Below the pieces are notes generated by a model. The model had not been told where the DNA came from. It ran no database searches and saw nothing but the letters and a program-made list of their open reading frames with translations. A stretch of DNA of 64,000 bases from Paenibacillus sp. P25 (GTDB lineage: Bacteria; Bacillota; Bacilli; Paenibacillales; NBRC-103111). A program made the position numbers and the translations under genes. Every line of letters begins with the position of its first letter. Positions within the stretch are counted from its first letter, which is position 1. Where the stretch lies: positions 2,976,001 through 3,040,000 of the forward strand of contig CP085629.1 in the NCBI GenBank assembly GCA_024704175.1, read 5' to 3'. Below, one piece after another: positions 44,263-53,514 of the stretch.

Positions 44263-44903
44263 GTTTTCAGGACATTCGTTTGGAGGATAAGCAGCAGGCG
44301 TATGCCGAGCTGAGGGAGGTCAAAGGGCTGTTCGCAGAGCGCGGCTGGTTCGCCGGGACGAGCGGCAACTTATCCGTCCGGGTGGGCGAGTTCCGCCCCG
44401 AGCAGTTTGCTTTCGCCGTAACGGCTAGCGGCAAGGACAAGTCGGTACATACGCCGTCCGATTATTTGCTGGTCGACCAGCAGGGGAAGCCGATCGAAGC
44501 GACTGGACTGAAGCCGTCGGCGGAGACGCTGATTCACTGCGAAATTTACCGTAAAACGGGTGCCGGCGCGATTTTCCATGTCCATACGGTATTCAACAAT
44601 CTCGTATCCGAGCTGTTCTGGGAGCGGGGCTCCGTTCCGGTGGACGGCGTCGAGCTGATCAAGGCGTTCAACATCTGGGAGGAAGACGCGCAGATCGACA
44701 TTCCGATCCTGCCCAACTACGCGGATATCCCGCGGATTGCCGAGCTCGTGGACGGCGCCATTCAGCCGCGCATTCCCGGCATCCTGCTGCGCAAGCACGG
44801 GATCTATGCTTGGGGTGCCAATGCCTTCGAGGCGAAGCGCCATCTCGAGGCGTTCGAGTTCTTGTTCGAATACGTGTACCGCTGGGAGCCGCTGAAGAAG
44901 TAA
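44259..44903 (+). CDS. mtnB: Methylthioribulose-1-phosphate dehydratase
   Basis: TTG 44259 overlaps the mtnX stop. The class II aldolase-like protein (214 residues) has GWFAGTSGNLSVRVG, TASGKDKSVHTPSDYLLVD, zinc ligands in IFHVHTVFNNLVSELFWERG and LLRKHGIYAWGANAFEAKRH. It dehydrates methylthioribulose 1-phosphate, the step before MtnW. The operon ends 15 bp later at a strong terminator. mtnA, mtnK and mtnD are not in the window. Confidence 0.9.
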   Translation: MSFQDIRLEDKQQAYAELREVKGLFAERGWFAGTSGNLSVRVGEFRPEQFAFAVTASGKDKSVHTPSDYLLVDQQGKPIEATGLKPSAETLIHCEIYRKTGAGAIFHVHTVFNNLVSELFWERGSVPVDGVELIKAFNIWEEDAQIDIPILPNYADIPRIAELVDGAIQPRIPGILLRKHGIYAWGANAFEAKRHLEAFEFLFEYVYRWEPLKK

Positions 44904-44917
44904 ATAGGGTTAAAAGA

Positions 44918-44955
44918 AGCCTGTAAGCTTAGAATTCTATGCTTACAGGCTTTTT
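44918..44955 (+). terminator. Strong terminator after mtnB
   Basis: AGCCTGTAAGC pairs perfectly with GCTTACAGGCT around a 12-base loop, followed by TTTTT. It lies between convergent mtnB and the minus-strand operon ending at 45011. Confidence 0.9.
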
Positions 44956-45010
44956 GGCTATACTGGGACCGGCTCATCCGGTAAAAGAAGCGACCGTATG
45001 CCGTCGTGGC

Positions 45011-47793
45011 TTAACGGCCGCCGCTCTCTTTTCGCACGGTGCCGGAGCCGCCGGACTTCGCCGAGGCGGCCTCAGTCTTCACCTCGGACTTCGAGGAGGC
45101 GCCTGTGCCGGAAGAGGAGGAAGAAGCCGGGAGCTGGGGCCCGATCGGCGGTTCCAGCACGACCTTCTTCGTAACAGGTTCGCTGATTTTGCCGTATTTG
45201 TTCCGGGCTTTGACCACAATCATATTCTCGCCCGCGGCCAGCGCGATTTCCTTGCTCACGCTGCCCTTGCCCGCCAGCTCCCCGTTCACGTAAATATCCG
45301 GCGAGCCGTCATACGAATCCGATGCCTGAGCCGTCAACGTCACGGAACCGGCCCGGGTCTTGTCGGGCAGCTCCGATACCTTCAGCACCGGAACAGGCCC
45401 TACCATGGCGCCCACCACCGGCTTCCAGAACAGAACGAGCAGCACCAATAGGAGCAGCCCGGCCGCAGCATATTGGGGCTTCCGAATGGCCAGTTTGACC
45501 CAAAGCGGCGCCTGCCGAAGACGGACTTCCCGGAACAGCGCGACAAACGCCGCGTTCGGCACCGTCAGGAGCCGCCGCCGGACAGGCTTGTTCCGGAACG
45601 CTCGCGGCGCGTGCCGGTCAAAGAACCGGCTCAGCGCGGCCCGGTAGTGCGGATCGATCCCGCGGGGGCCGGTGAAACGTTCGTCGGATGCGCTCCAGAC
45701 GATAAATTCGTACACCGCTTCCTTACCGGCAGGATGCGCCGCCAAGTAGTCGAGCAGACGATCATAATCAAATTGTCCCCATGGCACGGCCCCGCCGGAG
45801 CTTCCGCTTCCGTCGCGGAAAAATCCGAAGGTCACGGCGGAAAAGGCGGATGCGGGCAGGCCCTCCTTCCAAGCGCCGCGGATGATCTCCAGCGCACGGC
45901 TCAGTTCAAGCGGCCCCAGCTTGGCCATCGCGGCGGCCGCATCCTCCTCGCCTCCCCGCTTCAGCGTCAGCACCTGATGAACCGACTGAAGCAGGTCGAG
46001 CGTCATCCGGTGGCTTTTGGACAAGTGCGGGAGCAGTTCGGGAGGCGGCGGATTCAGCATGAAGCCGAGCTGAAGGACGTCCTCGGCCCCAAGCTCGCCC
46101 GGGTTCATCCCTTCCAGCAGCACAAGCTGAATTTCCAGCTTGATGAGCTCGCTGTAATCGCCGTAACGCTCCATTCCCTCTTCGTCCGGTAGCCGGTGAA
46201 AGTAACCAAACAGCCCGGATGCCGTTTCGATCCGCCGCCGCAGCGTCTCCTTCTCCAGAAGACGCTTGACCGCGCTCAACGTTTCCCCTGCCAAAAAACG
46301 AACGGGCAGCGGATAAGCATGAGCTAGCCAGAACGCCAGCGTTTCTTGAAGTTTCCGTCCGCTCTCCGCCCGGCCCAGCTCATAAGAGAAGCAGTCCTCG
46401 GCCGTTCGCGGCGACAGCCCGTACAGCTCCCGAAATACCGCCCGGAACGTCTCGGGTCGCTTGCGCAGCGGTTCCAGCAGTGCTGCCGCTTCGCGGGCTC
46501 CTCCGGAGGATCCGGCTCGCGTGACGAAGAGTGCCAGGCGGCGGTGCAGCAGCGCCCTTACGCCGTCCTCGGCAAGCGCGGCATAGCTCTGCATCGCTTC
46601 GATCAGGCCGGGATCCGCGTCCCGCTTCATATCCGCGGTCTCCTTCCGGAGCAGACCGGACGAGCAGGTCATGCAGCCGGCGTTTGCCTTGGGAGCCCTG
46701 CTGCCCGTGCAAATAACCGAGGATCGCCGTCCATACTCCCGTTCGATCCGCATCATACAGCGATTCGTCCCCTTGCTCAAGCTCATACAAGCGGCAGAGC
46801 TCATCGTAAACCGGTAAGTTCAGCATCCGGCCGGGATCCGTTCCGGACAGCGCCTCCTCGCAAAATTCGAACAGCTGACGAAGCCGTGAAGGCTCCTCTT
46901 TAAACCGCCATACCGTTTCCAGGAGGCCGTGAGAAGCTCCATTTGCAGAACCGGGATCCGTTCCCTGTCCGTCCGGATTCCTCCCCCTGCACCAGCTCCT
47001 CCGCTCCAATCGAGCAGCGTTTCGCGATCCGGCTGGCGTTCTCCCTGCTTCAGCGCGCTTTTTTCCACAAAGGTGACATGGATATGCTCCTTCCCGTCCG
47101 GCTCCCCGGCAAACGTCAGGACGCCAAGCCTGCGCCGGAAGGCATAGGGCAGACTCTCGTACACCAGCTTCATGAGCCGCCGCGCATCCGATTCCGCTTG
47201 AACCGGATCGCCTTCCAGCGCAATGTAGACTTTCTTCCGGTTCGTGACCGAAGCCATCACCGAGACGAGCAGCTGTCCGTACCGTTCACGGTTGAGTCCG
47301 AGTCTGGCCGGCAGTTGAGCGCTCTCCTCCGGAGCCGAAGACATAAAAGCGAGGTCGCTTTCGCTTAACTCAGGCAAGTCTTTCCCTTCCCCGATATCAT
47401 AAGCTGTTGCAAAGCGGCTAATGCCAAACATACGTTCCGGTTCAGCAAGCCATTTGTCCTTCAGCTCGGCCGGAATAATATACTGGTGCGTGAAAAAGGC
47501 GCTGCGCTGCCCGGTAAAATCCGATGCGACAAACGCGGTTTGCCCGATCACAAGCTCCCCGTTATCTGCATGGTAGACGGCCAGCGCCGCCGGTTGCCCG
47601 GACTCCCCTCGCCCGCTACCGCTTCGCGGGAGCTTTTATAGAAGCAGTAAGGGTGCAGCGCGGACTTAATAAACGCCGGATCGAGACCGGGCGATTTGGC
47701 CACCGTATCGAAGCCTTCGTTTGTCCGGAATACGCCTTCCCGATCCCTTGTAAAATAATGCTGCTGAATGGTTCGCTCAGGATTTACGCTCAC
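45011..47793 (-). CDS. GTPase-associated-protein-1-like membrane protein (several frameshifts)
   Basis: The GTG start at 47793 overlaps the GTPase stop. Three or more indels (about 47580, 46960 and 46700) split a protein of about 925 residues. Its N terminus (IQQHYFTRDREGVFRTNEGF, DTVAKSPGLDPAFIKSALHP, FVASDFTGQRSAFFTHQYII) matches what I recall as the GAP1 N-terminal type 2 domain found beside special GTPases. A long helical middle follows. The C terminus has a membrane helix (AAGLLLLVLLVLFWKPVVGA) and an external Ig-like region with a Ser/Lys-rich tail. It probably links the GTPase to the membrane. Confidence 0.7.
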
Positions 47794-49052
47794 GTGGCAT
47801 CTCTCCTGTCGACATAATCAAGCTGATTCAGCGACCAAATGAACGGCTCGTCCACGCGAAGCGGCGAAATTACGCCCGTGACCTGCCGATTCACCGGATT
47901 CGAGCCAAGAGCCGATACGGCAAAATAGGCCGTATTGCGGAAATACACGTCCACCGCATCCTTGAACGGCCGGTCGACCTTCTCAATGAACCGCCGGATT
48001 TCGCCGTCGATATTTTCAAATTCCGTCCGGTCCAGATAGCCCCGGTGCTCCACGTTCCGGAACACGTTGCTGTTGGGGCGGATATAATCGCTGTCCTCTT
48101 CCTTCAGGTGCTGCAGCATATCGCTCTTGGTCAGAACGATCGCGGTGGGGATGTCCGTCTTGCCGCTTTGCTCGTGGGAGATGAAATTCTCGAACAAAGA
48201 TATGACCACCTCGCGGGGCTCGTCGTACCTTCCGGCAAACTCGCCCTCTTCCCCGAGATTCAGCCGGATTTTATCGCGGATCGTGCGGATTTGGAGCGGG
48301 TCCACGAGGAACAGGATGCCGGATGAATTTTTGATATGCGCCGCATAGATGTCGAGGTAATCGCGTTCCACCATCCCCTCGCCCGCCACATCGAAAAAGA
48401 CGAGCAGCAGAGGGGCCTTGCTTTCATCCTTGAACACGAACTGGAAAATGAACGGCTCCTGCTGCTCGTTCGGATTGGTCGACTCCAGCATCGTCCCCCG
48501 CTCAAAGATCGGCTCGTGATAATGACTGCGGAATTTGCGGGAAATATCCGCACTGAGCGGGATGCAGGCCGCCTGAAAATGCGCCGCCGTTTCCGTCTGC
48601 AGCGTATGGATGAGCGAGGTCATGTAGACCGATTTGCCCACCTGTGAAGCGCCCACGATCGAGATGATATTGCTCGGCGCCTGGCCGGCCGTAATCGGCG
48701 ACTCGTTGTGGCAGTTCGGGCAGAGCCGCTTTCGGGTCGTAACGCCGTACCGGTCCGTCACCGCCACGAGCACCTGCCCCGAGTAAGTCCGGTTTTCCTC
48801 CGGAATCAGCTCCGGGTCGATCACCGCTTCCATGTCGGGCTGGGCCAAACGGAATTTGCGCCGCCACGCGTTCAGCCGTTCATCCTCCTGGAGGGCGAAT
48901 TCGTCGTCGTTCTCCTTCACATGCGCTGCGCGGAACACCACCTGCGAAGGATCGCATTTGGCGAAACAATACGGGCAAACGATGCTATAATACGGCGGAC
49001 GTTCCTTGACCGGCGCTTTTTTGTCGAACATGTTTTTGATAAAGCCCAGCAT
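47790..49052 (-). CDS. Zinc-ribbon P-loop GTPase of the tubulin-like/vWA locus
   Basis: The 420-residue protein has a split zinc ribbon (YYSIVCPYCFAKCDP; RLCPNCHNESP) around an inserted beta segment. The GTPase domain has P-loop SIVGASQVGKSVYMTSLIHT, a Walker B/G3-like LLVFFDVAGEGMVERDY and G4-like IVLTKSDML. This fits the distinct GTPase reported next to vWA and FtsZ-like genes. It is coupled to the GAP1-like gene downstream. No frameshift. Confidence 0.75.
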   Translation of the reverse strand: MLGFIKNMFDKKAPVKERPPYYSIVCPYCFAKCDPSQVVFRAAHVKENDDEFALQEDERLNAWRRKFRLAQPDMEAVIDPELIPEENRTYSGQVLVAVTDRYGVTTRKRLCPNCHNESPITAGQAPSNIISIVGASQVGKSVYMTSLIHTLQTETAAHFQAACIPLSADISRKFRSHYHEPIFERGTMLESTNPNEQQEPFIFQFVFKDESKAPLLLVFFDVAGEGMVERDYLDIYAAHIKNSSGILFLVDPLQIRTIRDKIRLNLGEEGEFAGRYDEPREVVISLFENFISHEQSGKTDIPTAIVLTKSDMLQHLKEEDSDYIRPNSNVFRNVEHRGYLDRTEFENIDGEIRRFIEKVDRPFKDAVDVYFRNTAYFAVSALGSNPVNRQVTGVISPLRVDEPFIWSLNQLDYVDRRDAT

Positions 49053-49078
49053 GCGGGTTCCTCCTCTCCCGATTTTCT

Positions 49079-49714
49079 TTATTCCGGAATTACTTCGAAT
49101 TGATCCCCGTACCTTTTGCCGTCGGTTAAAAACAGCCGCACCTGATCCTGCCGGCCTACCTGAATCTCAGGAAGCTCCGTCCGGCCCGCCGGCAGATCGC
49201 GCAGCAGCGGATACAAGGTACCGTCCTCCGGGTTCAGCGGCACCGCTCCCTGCTTCTTCACATAGCAGAGCGCCTCCTTCGGCACCGGAATTTCGCAAAA
49301 CAGCCGGATGCGGACGGACTTGTACTTGCCGAACCAGGGCAGGCCGTACTGGATGGCATACCGGATCTTGGCCCTTCCTCCGCTGACGCGCGCCAGGTTA
49401 TCCTCTCCCGTTTGGCTGAGCGTGATCAGCTGAACGCCCTCCATCACGCAGGGGTAGATGCGGAAGTACCGCGCCCCGATAAAATCCGCCGGCGACCGGT
49501 ACCCGCCCCGCACCTTGTATTCTTCGCGCGTGTACAGCTTCAAGCGGCGCTCGTCAATGGCTTCGGGGCGCGCTTCCTCCCCGCCGCCGAAGCTGTGAAT
49601 GTATACATATTGAATGTCGGCCGGCCACTGCCAGGTGACCACGCATTCCCCGTCCGCCAGCCGCGAGGCGGCCTGACGAATCCGGTGCCGCTCTTCCGGC
49701 GCTTTCCACTGCAT
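49079..49714 (-). CDS. Unrecognised beta-rich protein of the tubulin-like/vWA locus
   Basis: The 211-residue protein starts MQWKAPEERHRIRQAASRLA after GGAAGGGG. It is beta-rich: CVVTWQWPADIQYVYIHSFG, PADFIGARYFRIYPCVMEG, YKSVRIRLFCEIPVPKEALC. It ends DQFEVIPE. The pattern suggests tandem fibronectin/Ig-like or C2-like sandwiches. It lacks a signal peptide and sits between vWA and GTPase genes. Function unknown. Confidence 0.6.
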   Translation of the reverse strand: MQWKAPEERHRIRQAASRLADGECVVTWQWPADIQYVYIHSFGGGEEARPEAIDERRLKLYTREEYKVRGGYRSPADFIGARYFRIYPCVMEGVQLITLSQTGEDNLARVSGGRAKIRYAIQYGLPWFGKYKSVRIRLFCEIPVPKEALCYVKKQGAVPLNPEDGTLYPLLRDLPAGRTELPEIQVGRQDQVRLFLTDGKRYGDQFEVIPE

Positions 49715-49747
49715 CGGCCGATTCCCCTTCCGTCTCTCTGCCCTCTG

Positions 49748-51054
49748 TTAACGGAATCTCCTGCCGACCCGTTCGCGTTCGTCGCCACGGCCTTCCGTAA
49801 GCGCGCCGGGGGCCTGAGCCCTGCCGTATCCTGCATTCGGTCTGGAGCGCAGACCAGCACCGGCTGTGCCTTCGGCCACCGGAATCAGGAGCGTGGAAAC
49901 GGATAGCACGGCGGCCAGCAGAAGGTCGGCGGCGGCACGGATGTAGGCCGGATGTCCGGACGGAAAGCCCGCTTCCAATACAAGCCCGGCCAGTAATCCA
50001 GCCAATGCTCCGCCGGAAATGAAGCTTCCGGCCAGGAAGCGGTTGTCGAACACGATGCCGAGCGAGAGGCCCAGCAGCGCTCCGATCAGCATCAGAATGA
50101 TCACCCGCAGTGCCGCACGGTAGGTGCTGTCTGCGGCGTCTCCTGTCCGTTCGCTCATCAGGTGCCACGGCTTCTGCGACATATAAATGCTGCCGACCGC
50201 TTCCGTCAGCTCGCCCGCATGCTGCACCTGCCGGTAGGTTCCCCGGTTGCATACGCCAGCCGCTCCAGCGACCGTTTGCCGTCCTGATTGGAAGCCATCT
50301 CGAGGCCGACCGTATAAATGCGATACCCTTGCGAGATGTAAGGGGCTGTAACTTCATCGACATTCGTTTCGCTGAACCCGTCGGAAATCAGAATCACCGC
50401 TCCGCGGTTCTTCGGCGTCCCCGCCGCCGTCAGCCGCTGCACCGCCTGCCCCAGCGCCTTCCCGATATCCGTCTGTCCTGAAGGCTCGGGGGCCCGGTCC
50501 AGCTTCGCCGTGATGTCCCGTTTGACCGCATCGCCGGTCAAGGACGCAAGCGTCTGGATCCATGACGTATTCTCGTTAAAAGCGGCGATGCCCACCCCCG
50601 TTGGCCCGGCGTCATCCGGTTCACCAGCGTCTTGGCCGCCTCCCGGCTCATCTTGTCCGGGTCGGTCTCCTTCATGCTTTCCGAGGTGTCCAGCAGAAGG
50701 ACGTAATCCTTCGGCGCCGTTCTGCTCCCGCCGATCTCGAGACCGTAAAGCCACTGAAACAGCGCACCGGCGGCAAACAGCAGCACGAACGACGCCGGAA
50801 GCGACCATTTCCAGCCGTCCGCCGCATACCGCAGACCGCCAGTTCGCGCCGTTCAGCCGGGGCGAAATTGTCTCCGCCAGCAGGCGACCCAGCGTGACCG
50901 TTAAGGCAAGCAGGCCGAAATAAAGGCCCATCAGCAAGGTTTCATGCAGCGAGCCCGAATACCGGCTGAGCAGCACTTCGCCGAGCACAAAACCCGCAAG
51001 TCCCCCGGCGATGCTGAATAGGGCGAGCAGTCCATTCCATTTGCGGCGTTTCAA
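49748..51054 (-). CDS. vWA-domain membrane protein 2 (three frameshifts)
   Basis: TTG 51054 overlaps the upstream stop. Two N-terminal membrane helices (LLALFSIAGGLAGFVLGEVL; LHETLLMGLYFGLLALTVTL) and a third (FAAGALFQWLYG) precede a vWA domain: DYVLLLDTSESMKETDPDKM (MIDAS DxSxS), GIAAFNENTSWIQ, GAVILISDGFSE. More membrane helices follow (VIILMLIGALLGLSLGIVF; GGALAGLLAGLVL). Indels at about 50840, 50595 and 50240 (G runs short by one) split it. About 435 residues. The vWA faces the cytoplasm or cell surface depending on helix count, which is uncertain. Confidence 0.7.
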
Positions 51055-53461
51055 CCGGCATCCCCTCTTTCTTGATCTGCAGCGCGAAGCTCCGGCGCCG
51101 TTATCACATGATTCCCGGCTTCGCGGTGGAACCGGTAGCCGTTCTTGATGTAGGTTTCGTAAAAGCGCAGGCCGCTGCGGAAATACATCAGATCTTCACT
51201 GCGGAAGCCGCCCATAAGCCGCAGCTTTTCCACACCGCTCCGCCGCTTCTCATGCACGCACCCAGCTTCACATGGGACGGCTCCTCTGCCTTTAAAGCAT
51301 AACGGACCAGCTCGCTGTCGAAATCGCCGAAGAAATAGCTCTCTTCATACCGGTGCCGGTGGGTAAACCGGTATACGTCGACCCGGACGGAGGCTTCCTC
51401 ATCCAGCGTCCGGCACAGCTCGCCGTACAGCTCTTCCTTCGTGAGCGCCTGCCGGTTATCGTAGCTTACGGTCACATTCGCCCGCTCGAGGAGCTCCGTC
51501 TCGAACGGCTCGCGTAAACAGCGGATGGCGGAACCAGTCATTCCGGGCAACCTCCATCAGCCGGTCAAGGTAAACGTCGTCCCCTTGATCCAGAAGCCGG
51601 GTTACCGCCACCATTCCCCTCTCATCCAAATCGAACCGGGGGCCCCGGCGCAGCTCCAGCTCGGCCGCGATAGAGTTCATGACCTGCGCATAGTATTCTT
51701 CGAGATTCCGGCCCATCTCCTCGCTCGCCTCGGCAATCCCGTGGCGGCTTGCCTCGTGAAGCCGCCTGTCCAGGGCGAGCAGCCGCTCCGTGTACTGCTT
51801 CAAGCGGATGTGCGTTTCTTCCAGCACCCGCTCGTAACGCAGCAGCGAGCTCCCGCTTCAACTCCAGCCTCAGCGGCTCCCGCTTCCACCCGTAAATCCG
51901 GTCCAGAAGCGCGCCCGCCAGCAAATGAACCGAGGTCCTGCCGCCGCCGAATAAGCCGAACACGCCGCCACGGCCGGCCGGCAGGTCGCCCGCGCTCTCT
52001 TCGTATAAAGCATCCAGCTCGGCCCGGCCCGCCGCCAGTAGTCTTTCGGCCTCCAGCCGCCATTCCCTGACGGTCAAGGTCAAACCGTGCCGCTCCTCTT
52101 CACCCGTCGACCGGTAGACGGCCCATAGACCCCACCGGGGATGATGAAGCAGCTTCTGCTCCACCGCTTGTCTCAGCCGCTCGGCGTGACTGCCCGACGC
52201 CAGCGCCGCCCGGGCCCGATCCGCCTGCCGCTCGAAAAAGTCGCGCGCATTGCCGCCGTATAACGCCGCCTCGGCCTGCCTGAGCGTCATGCGCCGGACT
52301 TCCGCAGCGGGCAGCGCCTCGTGCAGCAGGCCGTGCATCTCCTCGAGCGCATCGGGCTGGCCGTCCAGCACGCTTCGAACAGCCGCATCCGCTTGGCCCG
52401 CATCGAGGCCAAGCGCTTCAGCGACTCCCGCTGCCCGGCTTCGCCGTTCTCCTGCATCAGCCGGAGCGACCGCCGGTGCAAGAGGTGCAGCACCGTCAGC
52501 GCGATGGCCCGATCCGGCCGGGTCACCTTAGCGAGGCCGGCAGAAGCGTAGTGACCCTCTGCCGCTCCGGGCGGCATCATATTCTGCTTGAACTGCTGGT
52601 GATTATACGGCCTGTGCCGCGGATCCGCGTCTCCCGCTTGAGCGCATCGCAGGAAGCCGAGCCTGCTGATGATCCCGCTGCAGGCCGCCGTGCCGTCTTC
52701 TGCAAACAGGCCCCGTTCGTCTTTGTCGCCGATCAGATAGGCCGTATCGAACAACGGCGAAGCCGGGTGCACGGCCGGCGACCTCAGCCCGTCGGCCGTG
52801 ACCAGCGGCTCCGCTTCCAGGCGGAATGAGCGGCTTTGCAGTTGGTCCAGCTCGTACAGAAAGCTGACGCCGGCCGCCGCATCGTATGCGTAATCGCCCC
52901 CGGTCTGTTTCTCCTTGAGCAGCACGAACAGATCGCAGGAAACCGTCCGGAAGCTCTCGGCAAAGACCGACTTTGCAAGTACGGTCAGTTCGGGCAGCAG
53001 CGAGTTGCACGGATCGTCGGCTCTTGTGACGACGACGAGCTGCAGCCGCTGCAGTGATCCGTACAATCGCCCGCACTCGCCGATCCGGTCGCCCAGCCGC
53101 CGCAGCTGCAGATTCAGCTCAGCCAGCTTCGAATCGTCTCGGAACAGCGCCTTGGGAAGGATAGACCTCACCAGCCTTTTGTCCTCCGGCTCCGCCGGCA
53201 TCGGCGGTCGCCAAACGAACAGCCCGCCGTTCCCCGATATGCCGGGCTCCCCTTTCCCGCATACAAATACATCACGGCTTCCGGGTATGCCCACTGCGTC
53301 CGGTTCGCCTCGTAAACGAGCTCCAGCGCTTCTTTCGCCCGCTCCCCGAGAAATAAATAAACCAAGGGATGCCGAAGCCGTCGCCGCTCCTCGCCGTCCT
53401 CTTCCGTGCCGCTCATTCGTACGGCATAATCGTCGGCAAACGCCGCCAGCCGTTCCTTCAT
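51051..53461 (-). CDS. Large helical protein of the tubulin-like/vWA locus (about five frameshifts)
   Basis: ATG 53461 follows GGAGGAAAGACGC. Frames switch near 53240, 52380, 51850, 51530 and 51250; joined, they give about 805 residues. It begins MKERLAAFADDYAVRMSGTE and includes PLVYLFLGERAKEALELVYE, LVVVTRADDPCNSLLPELTV, LKEKQTGGDYAYDAAAGVSF and a membrane-edge-like GVFGLFGGGRTSVHLLAG. It ends FYETYIKNGYRFHREAGNHV. Mostly helical, no catalytic motif seen. It lies between tubulin-like and vWA2 genes and is probably a structural or adaptor subunit. Confidence 0.6.
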
Positions 53462-53514
53462 GCGTCTTTCCTCCTTCAAAGGGGCCCTGCGAAAACAAGC
53501 CGCCCCGTACGAGC

